The position numbers and the translations under genes are program-made. Below, piece by piece: positions 15,298 through 22,220 of a DNA stretch of 23,801 nucleotides. Numbering within the stretch: position 1 is the first letter of the stretch; each line of letters opens with the position of its first letter. The DNA is from Symbiobacteriaceae bacterium. GTDB lineage: Bacteria; Bacillota; JAAYKD01; WRDA01. Below the pieces are notes generated by a model that had not been told where the DNA came from, ran no database searches, and worked only from the letters and a program-made list of their open reading frames with translations. The DNA lies in NCBI GenBank assembly GCA_009779515.1, contig WREE01000007.1, forward strand, positions 1 through 23,801, given 5' to 3'.

Positions 15298-16686
15298 ATG
15301 ACAAAACTCACAGCAGAAATAGCCGTACTTGGCGGTGGACCTGCCGGATATGTCGCGGCGATGCGGGCTGCACAGCTTGGAGCGGATGTCGTACTCATAG
15401 AGGAAAAAGCTCTTGGCGGGGTATGTCTAAATCTAGGCTGCATTCCGACCAAAGCACTGCTTACGACCGCCCGCCTGATTTCAGATATCAAAAACACTTC
15501 CAAAGAGCATGGGATTATTAACGAACTAAAGGAAATTGATTGGGAAACTGCCGTTTCTCGAAAAGACCGGGTAGTGAAGAACCAATTATATGGTTTGGAG
15601 CAATTATTAGACGCACGAAACATCAAAATTTTAGCTGGTCACGGCAAGGTAGTTTCGACAAACGAGATAGTTGTTGCAACGGCAGAGGGTGAGGTTCATG
15701 TTCAATGCCGAAAGATGATTTTAGCAACCGGGTCATCACCGAGGAAACTCCCTATACCCGGCAATGGTTTACCCGGTGTTTTAACGAGTAGTGATATACT
15801 TAGTATGAGAGATTTGCCGCCCTCGTTGGCGATTTTGGGTGCAGGTGTTATAGGATTGGAGTTTGCCACGATTTTTTCAGCTGCCGGAGTAAAGGTCACC
15901 ATTATTGAAATGGAAGAAAACCTATTGAAAGTCGAAGACGAAGAAGCAGGTCGGGAATTACTAAAACTACTCAAACGACAAGGTATCCAATTTAAGCTCG
16001 GAGCGGATATTCAGAAAATAGAGCAGAACGGAGATTTTTTGTCGGTTAGCTATTTGCTTGACGGGAAAATCCAATCCATTTCTGCCCAAAAGGTACTTAT
16101 GGCCGTTGGACGCAAACTCAATTCTAATATGTTTTCAGCTCTGCCCCTTGCCGTTGATAAAGATGCTATCGTTGTCAATGATCGAATGGAAACCAGCGTT
16201 CCCAATATTTATGCCGCCGGGGATGTTATTGGGGGGAAATTGTTGGCACATCTTGCTTTTGCAGAGGGAAAAATCGCCGCAGAAAACGCAGTTGGCCTTC
16301 GTCGCTCCCTCGATTATAGAGCTGTTCCTTTGTGCATTTATACTCAACCCGAATATGCCTCCGTGGGTTTAACTAAAACCGAAGCCTTAAAGCAAGGGAT
16401 AAATCCCCGCATCGGTTTGTTTGCATTTAGAAACAACGGACGAGCGCTTACCCTCGGTGAGCGCGAAGGTTTTGTTAGAGTGGTGGCAGATGAAAGCAAT
16501 GTAATCATCGGGGCGCAGATTCTTGGGCAAGATGCTTCGGAATTAATTTCGGAAATGACACTTGCCGTAACCGTAAAAGTTAAAGTGGAAGTCTTAGCAG
16601 AAATGATTCATCCGCATCCGACTTTGAGTGAAGCACTTTGGGAAGCCTGTGCGGGTATTATAGGCAAACCTATTCATAAAATCTAA
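15298..16686 (+). CDS. Dihydrolipoamide dehydrogenase-type flavoprotein
   Basis: A 462-residue pyridine nucleotide-disulfide oxidoreductase. GGGPAG (12-17) binds FAD, the redox-active pair is Cys43/Cys48 in GGVCLNLGCIPTK, a second Rossmann motif (GAGVIGLEFA) binds NAD(P)H, and AAGDV is the second FAD contact. The C-terminal HPHPTLSEA supplies the catalytic His440-Glu445 pair. The CxxxxC pair spacing and the HPHPTLSE ending fit Lpd rather than mercuric reductase, which would carry a C-terminal CC, or glutathione reductase. Lpd reoxidises or reduces protein-bound lipoamide with NAD(H). No E1/E2 or glycine-cleavage genes are near; the only lipoyl protein candidate is the GcvH-domain fusion three genes on, so that is the likely partner. 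Confidence 0.9.
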   Translation: MTKLTAEIAVLGGGPAGYVAAMRAAQLGADVVLIEEKALGGVCLNLGCIPTKALLTTARLISDIKNTSKEHGIINELKEIDWETAVSRKDRVVKNQLYGLEQLLDARNIKILAGHGKVVSTNEIVVATAEGEVHVQCRKMILATGSSPRKLPIPGNGLPGVLTSSDILSMRDLPPSLAILGAGVIGLEFATIFSAAGVKVTIIEMEENLLKVEDEEAGRELLKLLKRQGIQFKLGADIQKIEQNGDFLSVSYLLDGKIQSISAQKVLMAVGRKLNSNMFSALPLAVDKDAIVVNDRMETSVPNIYAAGDVIGGKLLAHLAFAEGKIAAENAVGLRRSLDYRAVPLCIYTQPEYASVGLTKTEALKQGINPRIGLFAFRNNGRALTLGEREGFVRVVADESNVIIGAQILGQDASELISEMTLAVTVKVKVEVLAEMIHPHPTLSEALWEACAGIIGKPIHKI

Positions 16687-16710
16687 TGAGTGATGTTTAG
16701 GAGGTAACAG

Positions 16711-17100
16711 ATTATAAACGAGGAAAAAACGAAGTACGGCTTCATTTTGTGCGTATGCACAGGAAAATGTCCCGGTTTCGAGCAGATGGATATTTGGGAT
16801 TTAGTCAATCAAGTACGTATCGAATTGCCTGTAGAGTTTGGGTTTATCCATCCGCAACTATGTAATGATGATGGCGACAGATTCTTTGCGGATTTTTTAA
16901 AGGCGCATCGGAAAGTCATTGTTGCTGCTTGCGCCCCCAATATGCAAAGAAAATTGTTCAAGGATGCCTTTAGTGCTGCGAGTATGAGTGTCGAAGAGGA
17001 TTTAGTCCCGATAGATATTCGCAAAATGACAACAGATAATGCGTTTGAGTTGGTCAAATACGCGCTTGTCAAGCTCGGATTCGAGGAGGAAATAATATGA
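16711..17100 (+). CDS. Stand-alone HdrA N-terminal-like domain protein
   Basis: About 129 residues. FILCVCTGKCPGFEQMDIWDLV, then HPQLCNDDGDRFFADFLKAH, then KVIVAACAPNMQRKLFKDAF follow the order seen in the first 140 residues of heterodisulfide reductase subunit A (FVCHCG..., CSEDG..., VVAACTP...). That domain in HdrA carries cysteines for an Fe-S cluster; here the FAD domain that should follow is absent. No ATG/GTG fits the start. AGGAGG (16699-16704) lies six bases before ATT 16711 (MINEEKTKYGF...), so a rare ATT start is likely. The TTG at 16747 would cut into the conserved strand and has no ribosome site. The stop overlaps the next ATG. A role relaying electrons is inferred. Confidence 0.72.
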   Translation: MINEEKTKYGFILCVCTGKCPGFEQMDIWDLVNQVRIELPVEFGFIHPQLCNDDGDRFFADFLKAHRKVIVAACAPNMQRKLFKDAFSAASMSVEEDLVPIDIRKMTTDNAFELVKYALVKLGFEEEII

Positions 17101-17393
17101 GCGAAGCAACTTTTATGGGCATTCCCCGCTCAAAGATCGATTGGAGTCCACGGATTGATTATGACAAGTGTGATGATGAATGTATGGAATGCGTAAACTT
17201 TTGCCCGCACGATGTTTTTGCAGTGCGCGAAAATGAAAAGCCCAAGCTAATAGTGAAGAATCTCGAGAATTGTGTTGTTTTTTGCCGCGCCTGTGCCAAT
17301 ACCTGTGGCCTTGATGCGCTGGTCTTCCCCGAAAAAACTGCAACGACCGCCCATATTAAGCAAATCCGCAAGGCAGGGGTTAGTAATGGGTAA
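17097..17393 (+). CDS. Two-cluster [4Fe-4S] ferredoxin
   Basis: A 98-residue protein with two CxxxCxxCxxxC motifs: CDDECMECVNFCP and CVVFCRACANTC. This spacing, with three residues after the first cysteine, departs from the classical CxxCxxCxxxCP and is the same as in the second cluster motif of the ArsM fusion protein further down the operon, which hints that they share an ancestry. It probably carries electrons between the HdrA-like domain, the flavoenzyme and the downstream proteins. It overlaps the preceding gene by four bases (ATGA) and the following gene by eight bases, so translation is coupled. Confidence 0.87.
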   Translation: MSEATFMGIPRSKIDWSPRIDYDKCDDECMECVNFCPHDVFAVRENEKPKLIVKNLENCVVFCRACANTCGLDALVFPEKTATTAHIKQIRKAGVSNG

Positions 17394-18258
17394 AACATAT
17401 GCTGTCCTTCCCTGCAACGGTTTAGATAAATGCGCCGGTTGTGTGACACGTGAAATCGCTCTCCAACTATCCGCAAAGACGGACAACGAGATCATTTGCC
17501 CCGTGTTTTACCGTGTCGCTGAAGCACGGTATAACAGGCTGGCGCAGGAAAAACCCTTGTTGGTCATTGACGGTTGTGCCACTCGATGTGCTAGCAAATT
17601 AGCCGCCGAAAAGAGATTGAAAATTACGGAACGACTTAATGTCAGCGATTACGCCAAAGAAGAAAATGTTACCCTCGGCGCAGGATTGTCTTTGGATGCT
17701 GATGCCCTGGGGTTGGTTCGACGCGCTGTTACGAAACTATTGAACGATTCGGAAAAAGATAATGCCAGACAAATGAGCGAAGTTGATGATTTCTTTCCCT
17801 CAAGTCTGGATTATGAAATCTACAAGAAAGATAAGTTCATTTTTCGCTTGCCCACAAATGAGGGGTTTTATTTCAATGAAAACGATGTTTGGGCTTATGT
17901 TTCTGGAAACCGCGCTCGTGTAGGTGTGACTGATTATGTGCAGAAAAGCCTCTCGGACATTATGTTTTTTACACCTCCTGCGATTGGTGCAGAAATAGTG
18001 CAGTTTGACGAGTTAGGGGTCATGGAATCGGGCAAGGCCATTTGGGAAATTATTAGCCCTGTAAGCGGTGTTGTTACCGCTATTAATGAAAAGCTAATAA
18101 ACGCTCCGGAAATGCTAAATCAAAATCCTTATGAGCAGGGATGGGTCGCGGAAATTGATTTGACGGACTTTGACGAGGACAGCGACTTGCTTCATGTATT
18201 CGATGGATATATGTCCATCTTAAAACGAAAGGTGGATGAATACCGTGTCAAAGATTAA
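17386..18258 (+). CDS. Fusion of DGC-type cysteine domain with GcvH-like lipoyl carrier domain
   Basis: A 290-residue protein. Residues 1-110 form a DGC-type putative zinc-binding domain, with CNGLDKCAGC (Cys10, 16, 19), a central Cys and DGCATRC (Asp62-Gly-Cys64, Cys68). After a linker, residues about 155-270 are a glycine-cleavage H-protein/LbpA-like fold. GFYFNENDVWAYVSGNRARVGVTDYVQ matches the H-protein start, and ESGKAIWEIISPVSGVV carries Lys217 at the lipoylation position. PYEQGWVAEI completes the domain. ATG 17386 overlaps the ferredoxin stop; an upstream in-frame ATG at 17272 lies inside the ferredoxin gene and is rejected. With a lipoate ligase and an Lpd in the same operon but no glycine-cleavage enzymes, it is best read as a dedicated dithiol carrier joined to a metal or metalloid binding domain. 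Confidence 0.85.
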   Translation: MGKTYAVLPCNGLDKCAGCVTREIALQLSAKTDNEIICPVFYRVAEARYNRLAQEKPLLVIDGCATRCASKLAAEKRLKITERLNVSDYAKEENVTLGAGLSLDADALGLVRRAVTKLLNDSEKDNARQMSEVDDFFPSSLDYEIYKKDKFIFRLPTNEGFYFNENDVWAYVSGNRARVGVTDYVQKSLSDIMFFTPPAIGAEIVQFDELGVMESGKAIWEIISPVSGVVTAINEKLINAPEMLNQNPYEQGWVAEIDLTDFDEDSDLLHVFDGYMSILKRKVDEYRVKD

Positions 18259-18643
18259 GATTATACCTTGTAGCGGAATAGGAAAGGTATTTGGGTTGAT
18301 GGCGCGGGAAGCGGCGTTGACCGTTACCGATAAGCTCTGTCCTGAGGAAGCCGAAATTGTATGCCTCGCTCACTTGGTAACTGGAGAAGATGAAGCCCTC
18401 GCAAAAGTAAAGGGCTTATCCTGCGTCACAGTTGACGGCTGTTCTGCGCTGTGCGCCGCTAAAAGTGTGGAGGCCTCTGGGGGTATCGTAAGGCAACAGT
18501 ATCGCTCGGTAGACGCTATGCGTTCACACAAAGGGAAGAACGCAGGTACGGGGACGGCACTAACAGATGATGGATGGTTGATTGTTGACGAGATCGCCGC
18601 CGAGATTGCAGAGTGCGTCTATGAACTACGTAAGGAGGTATGA
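18245..18643 (+). CDS. DGC-type putative zinc-binding protein, copy 2
   Basis: About 132 residues. It repeats the layout of the first domain of the upstream fusion: an N-terminal IIPCSGIGKVFGLMAREAAL, a middle Cys in VCLAHLVTGEDEAL, and VDGCSALCAAK. The DGC family is annotated as zinc-binding from its conserved cysteines, but its role is not established. GTG 18245 is preferred because AAAGGTGG (18228-18235) sits nine bases before it; ATG 18236 is too close to that site. It overlaps the fusion gene by 14 bases. A C-terminal extension (from about 90) with GTALTDDGWLIVDEIAAEIAECV is shared with neither sister. It may bind As(III) or zinc through its thiols. Confidence 0.78.
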   Translation: MSKIKIIPCSGIGKVFGLMAREAALTVTDKLCPEEAEIVCLAHLVTGEDEALAKVKGLSCVTVDGCSALCAAKSVEASGGIVRQQYRSVDAMRSHKGKNAGTGTALTDDGWLIVDEIAAEIAECVYELRKEV

Positions 18644-18646
18644 ACA

Positions 18647-19051
18647 GTGGCCGATAAAAAGGTTGGAGTTCTCGCGTGTAGTGGCGAAGAATGTTTAGGT
18701 GGTACTATTTCAAGGCTTGCTACGCGCCGGGTAATGGAAAAGTTAAGGCCGAATCGCACCGTTACGTTGTGTTTGCCTCTGTATATTGCGGGTGGAGAAG
18801 AAGAACGCAACTTTGCCAAGGAATACCCTGTTATTGCCGTGGAGGGATGCTCAAAGCATTGTTCAACCTGCGCCACCGAAAAATATAGCGGCAAAGTACA
18901 CGACATTGTAGATGTAGCGGCCATACTTGGTGAGGATGTCGCACTAGCCAAAACGGTGTCAGCCCGAGAACTTACCGAAAAACATCAAGATATGGTAAAA
19001 ATTATTTCTCGGGAGATATGCGCCAAGATGGACGCGATTGCTGGTGCATGA
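18647..19051 (+). CDS. DGC-type putative zinc-binding protein, copy 3
   Basis: A 134-residue protein starting at GTG 18647 after AAGGAGG. It has GVLACSGEECLGGTISRLATRRV, CLPLYIAGGEEERNFA and VEGCSKHCSTCATEK, so the DGC core is EGC here and one extra cysteine follows (CSKHCSTC). Compared with its two sisters it has the richest thiol loop. It lies three bases after copy 2. Three diverged copies in a row suggest subunits of one complex, or successive metal-handling stations, rather than dosage. The chain is predicted soluble and cytoplasmic. Confidence 0.78.
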   Translation: MADKKVGVLACSGEECLGGTISRLATRRVMEKLRPNRTVTLCLPLYIAGGEEERNFAKEYPVIAVEGCSKHCSTCATEKYSGKVHDIVDVAAILGEDVALAKTVSARELTEKHQDMVKIISREICAKMDAIAGA

Positions 19052-19108
19052 TATGCTTTTCGATCGGGAGGGCATTATAGATGAGACTGTGGATTTTGGT
19101 TGCCTAAA

Positions 19109-20101
19109 GTGATACTCCGTTATCTAATAACTGATAATACCATTCCCTATGACAATCTCGCTTTGGAAGAATTGCTATTAGAACAGGTAAAACCCGGTGA
19201 AGTCATTTTTTTACTATGGCAAAACCGCCAAGCTGTGGTTATAGGCCGCAATCAAAATGCTTGGCGTGAGTGTTGGGTTGAGCAGTTAGAGCAGGACGGC
19301 GGGTTTCTTGCCCGCCGTCGCTCTGGCGGCGGTGCGGTCTTCCACGATCTCGGCAATCTAAACTTTTCGTTCATAGCTAGCGATGCCGATTATAATTTAT
19401 CCCGTCAGTATGACGTGATTGTTTCGGCCATGTCAAAATTAGGCTTAACAGCTATAAAAAATGGTCGTAACGACCTTTTAATTGATGGCCGCAAATTTTC
19501 TGGAAATGCTTTTGTCCAGACAAAGGGGCGTAATTGTCATCACGGTACTATTTTGATTAATACCGATAATGCAAAGATGGAACGCTATCTAAATGTGTCC
19601 CCGGATAAACTGCAATCCAAAGGTGTACTTTCCGTAAAAGCACGAACTGTTAATTTGTGTGACTTTTTGTCCGACTTGCATGTTGAAGATGTCCGGCGCG
19701 TATTACTGGATTCCTTTGCAGAAATATATGGTGGAGTGCCACAAAGAGTTGACGAAGCGAACTTATCACGTGCCAAGTTATCTATATTTAGAGAGAAGTT
19801 TGCTTCTTGGGATTGGCGTTTTGGCCCTTCTATCGCCTTTACACAGAAAATGAATCACCGTTTCGATTGGGGCGAAATTGAATTGCAAATACAAGTGAAT
19901 GAAGGTTGTATACAAGCTGTTGTCGTTTTCACGGACGCTCTTGAAACAGAGCTTATCGAAGCTATGCCTAAAGTTTTAGAGGGAGTACCCTTTTCAACCG
20001 ATAAGATGCTAAAAGCACTATCCCATATCCCAAAATCCGACGCGCAAACAAGGCGTATGATAATGGATATGCGAAAACTAATACAGGCAGATACATCCTA
20101 A
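19109..20101 (+). CDS. lplA: Lipoate-protein ligase A family protein
   Basis: About 330 residues. Motifs of the biotinyl/lipoyl transferase fold are complete: RRSGGGAVFHD, the NGRNDLLIDGRKFSGNAF stretch with the catalytic lysine of GRKFSGNA, and HHGTILI. A C-terminal accessory domain of 70-80 residues follows, as in full-length LplA that both activates lipoate with ATP and transfers it. GTG 19109 gives MILRYLITDNTIPYDNLALEE, matching the usual N terminus, and overlaps the stop of a 19-codon reading frame (19053-19112) as GTGA, which suggests coupled translation. TTG 19100 is the alternative. The obvious target is Lys217 of the GcvH-domain fusion upstream. Confidence 0.88.
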   Translation: MILRYLITDNTIPYDNLALEELLLEQVKPGEVIFLLWQNRQAVVIGRNQNAWRECWVEQLEQDGGFLARRRSGGGAVFHDLGNLNFSFIASDADYNLSRQYDVIVSAMSKLGLTAIKNGRNDLLIDGRKFSGNAFVQTKGRNCHHGTILINTDNAKMERYLNVSPDKLQSKGVLSVKARTVNLCDFLSDLHVEDVRRVLLDSFAEIYGGVPQRVDEANLSRAKLSIFREKFASWDWRFGPSIAFTQKMNHRFDWGEIELQIQVNEGCIQAVVVFTDALETELIEAMPKVLEGVPFSTDKMLKALSHIPKSDAQTRRMIMDMRKLIQADTS

Positions 20102-20153
20102 CTTCAAATATAGGTCAGATATTTCCAAGTAAGAAAATAATGGAGGCATTAAA

Positions 20154-21806
20154 ATGGCTATGAACTGGTATCCTGTGATTAACGAAGAAAGCTGTAGGGA
20201 GTGTGGCTCGTGTGTGAAGCAATGTGCTCATGGCGTTTTTGATAAAAGTAGCCCATTGTATCCAGTAATCGTCCACACAGACGGATGTATTGATGGATGC
20301 CACGGTTGTGGTAATCTCTGTCCATCAGGCTCTATTACATACTCCGGGGAGAATACTGATTGGACACCACCAAATGCACCAACAGCGCAAGAGACTGATT
20401 GTAGTTGCGGCGGTGCATGTGGTTGTTCTGTCCCCGTTGACGTAGTTAAAGAAAATGATAAAAAGAATCTCAATATTGATTTCCTCTATCTTGACTTGAA
20501 TACTTGTGAGCGGTGTAGGGCGACTGATGAAACCCTGAAACAAGCTCTTGGTGTTCTGTCTGGCGTACTTGATACGTTAGGCTATACAGCGAAGCTGAAC
20601 TCGGTTAATATCTCCACCAAAGAATTGGCAGAACAATACCACTTTGAAAGTTCCCCGACCATTCGGGTTAATGGGGTTGACATCTGTTCTGAGTTTATAG
20701 AAAACGATTGCGTAGATTGCGGCGATATAGCCGGATGTAGTGTGGATTGCAGAGTGTTCGTCTATGAGGGAATAGGTTACGAACAACCGCCTGTTGCCAT
20801 GATCGTTGATGGCATCCTCAAAGCCATTAACAGGACAAAAGAAGATAGACCTTATAAATTACCCGATAACTTGGCAAAGTTTTTTACGGGTAAAAATAGT
20901 TGTTGCGATAGTAGTGACTGCTGTGGTGTCGGTGGTTGTTGTGATGATCGCGCCGATTGTTGTGATAGTGGTGACTGTGATGATACGCAATCCGAAGATA
21001 TAAAGAGTATGCGAAATGAAGTTCGTGAAAAGTACGGCAGTATTGCCGCTAATGTGCGGGCGAGGGGAGTCAACCCTTATGATTCCTGTTGTAGTGCTGG
21101 CGATGTTATTGACACTGGAAAAAACTATTCTGGCATGGAGCTTTCTTCATTACCACAACAAGCTATAACCGCTTCTTTGGGCTGTGCAAATCCCCTTGTC
21201 TTTGCCGAGCTAAAAGAGGGCGAAAGTGTTTTGGATTTGGGTAGTGGCGGCGGTATTGATGTCCTGTTAGCTTCTCGTTATGTCGGAGAAAACGGGCAGG
21301 TATTCGGTTTGGATATGACCGATGAAATGTTGGCTTTGGCAAATGAAAACAAAGCCAAGATGGGCGTTACGAATGTCGGGTTTATTAAAGGTTATATTGA
21401 GGCCATTCCGTTCACCGATGAAACCGTGGATGTCGTGTTGTCAAATTGTGTTATCAACTTATCAGATGATAAAACAAAGGCTCTATCCGAGGCGTACCGG
21501 GTGTTAAAACCGGGTGGCCGTTTGCGGATTGCCGATGTTGTTGCTACGCAGGAGTTTGACCCTACGTTAAAAGCAAGTGTGGAATTGTGGTGCAGTTGTA
21601 TGGCGGGGGCTGTGCATATGGATGATTACCTTAAGATTTTACATGACTGTGGCTTTACAGATGCGCAAATTGAAGTTGTCCATCCGTATGATGTTGAAGT
21701 TTCAACCGAAGATGGCTGTTCATGTGATGATCCTTGTAATAGTCATAGCACTCTTAGCGGCGTTTTTGCGGGTGCGTTGATTCGGGCGAATAAGCCTGTT
21801 AAGTAG
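20154..21806 (+). CDS. arsM: Arsenite S-adenosylmethionine methyltransferase fused to ferredoxin and DUF2703 domains
   Basis: A 550-residue, 38-cysteine fusion. Residues 1-65 form a ferredoxin domain (CRECGSCVKQC and CIDGCHGCGNLCP). About 100-235 is a DUF2703/thioredoxin-like domain (LDLNTCERCRATDETL). About 248-277 is a linker with nine cysteines arranged mostly as CC pairs. Residues 285-550 are the ArsM domain. The SAM site is VLDLGSGGGIDVLLA; the cysteines expected in As(III) methyltransferases appear as SCC (312/313), SLGCANP (344), SNCVINL (432) and WCSC (480/482). It should convert As(III) to methylated arsenicals. The fused redox domains may supply electrons or thiols for the reduction steps between methyl transfers. 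GGAGG sits just before the ATG. Confidence 0.92.
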   Translation: MAMNWYPVINEESCRECGSCVKQCAHGVFDKSSPLYPVIVHTDGCIDGCHGCGNLCPSGSITYSGENTDWTPPNAPTAQETDCSCGGACGCSVPVDVVKENDKKNLNIDFLYLDLNTCERCRATDETLKQALGVLSGVLDTLGYTAKLNSVNISTKELAEQYHFESSPTIRVNGVDICSEFIENDCVDCGDIAGCSVDCRVFVYEGIGYEQPPVAMIVDGILKAINRTKEDRPYKLPDNLAKFFTGKNSCCDSSDCCGVGGCCDDRADCCDSGDCDDTQSEDIKSMRNEVREKYGSIAANVRARGVNPYDSCCSAGDVIDTGKNYSGMELSSLPQQAITASLGCANPLVFAELKEGESVLDLGSGGGIDVLLASRYVGENGQVFGLDMTDEMLALANENKAKMGVTNVGFIKGYIEAIPFTDETVDVVLSNCVINLSDDKTKALSEAYRVLKPGGRLRIADVVATQEFDPTLKASVELWCSCMAGAVHMDDYLKILHDCGFTDAQIEVVHPYDVEVSTEDGCSCDDPCNSHSTLSGVFAGALIRANKPVK

Positions 21807-21845
21807 TTTCCTGGCGAGAACAAAGCGGAAAGGTTGGTTTGCCAT

Positions 21846-22064
21846 ATGGGGTGCGTAAATGTCGTAGAGTGCGCTTGTCCGAAAAAGACTTGCGAGAATA
21901 ACGGGAAGTGTTGTGCCTGTGTTATCAAACATCGGGACAGCGACAGCGTCCCATTTTGCTTGTTTTTGGATAATGATGGAGATAAAAGTATGGAAAACTT
22001 ATATGGAAAACTGAAAAAACGGTTTGAAAATCCGCAAAATGTGGACAAACGCACCCAACCTTGA
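21846..22064 (+). CDS. Small Cys-rich protein, DUF6485-like
   Basis: A 72-residue protein. The Cys-rich front CVNVVECACPKKTCENNGKCCACVIKH, followed by PFCLFL and a charged tail, resembles small DUF6485-type proteins, which have a CxC...C...CC..C pattern and an H-x(n)-P-x-C ending. Function unknown; a zinc or Fe-S site is likely. ATG 21846 is 12 bases after GGAAAGG, so TTG 21834 (adding MVCH) is possible. It lies 40 bases after the arsM fusion, in the same direction, and is probably the last intact gene of the operon. Confidence 0.7.
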   Translation: MGCVNVVECACPKKTCENNGKCCACVIKHRDSDSVPFCLFLDNDGDKSMENLYGKLKKRFENPQNVDKRTQP

Positions 22065-22083
22065 CGGAAAGGTGGAAGATAAA

Positions 22084-22206
22084 TTGATTGTAGTTTGTGA
22101 AAGCAAGGCGACGAAGGGTAATCTTTATTCGCCTTCCGTTGAAAATTTGAAAGCGAAAGAAGAAGCCAAAGGCAGGGTATTTATTGAGATGCTCTGTTTA
22201 TATTAA
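22084..22206 (+). pseudogene. Short reading frame or gene remnant at the right end of the cluster
   Basis: A 40-codon frame from TTG 22084, nine bases after GGAAAGGTGG, ending TAA at 22204-22206. It reads as VVCESKATKGNLYSPSVENL and onward to IEMLCLY. The composition looks protein-like and the ribosome site is good, but I do not recognise it. It could be a tiny gene or the surviving piece of a larger one cut off where the cluster joins the backbone. No terminator follows. Confidence 0.3.
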
Positions 22207-22220
22207 TAATCCACACTGCT

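Noticed and set aside
15298..16686. Mercuric reductase as the identity of the flavoprotein in the metalloid operon.
   Set aside because: It lacks the C-terminal vicinal cysteines of MerA and has the HPHPTLSE ending of dihydrolipoamide dehydrogenases; no mer genes are nearby.
19053..19112. A 19-residue peptide frame (MLFDREGIIDETVDFGCLK) before the lipoate ligase gene.
   Set aside because: Too short to support as a gene by itself. I mention it only as a possible translational coupling leader for the GTG start.
19040..19115. In-frame UGA codons at 19049 and 19082 joining DGC copy 3 to the lipoate ligase frame, suggesting a selenoprotein fusion because tRNA-Sec is nearby.
   Set aside because: Both flanking proteins are complete at family length, the bridging peptide has no conserved context, and no SECIS-like hairpin is obvious. 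The frame match is a one-in-three coincidence.
14838..22220. An integrase-mediated genomic island with att repeats.
   Set aside because: No integrase, transposase or terminal repeats of the tRNA 3' end could be found at the right border, so only the compositional shift and position support transfer.
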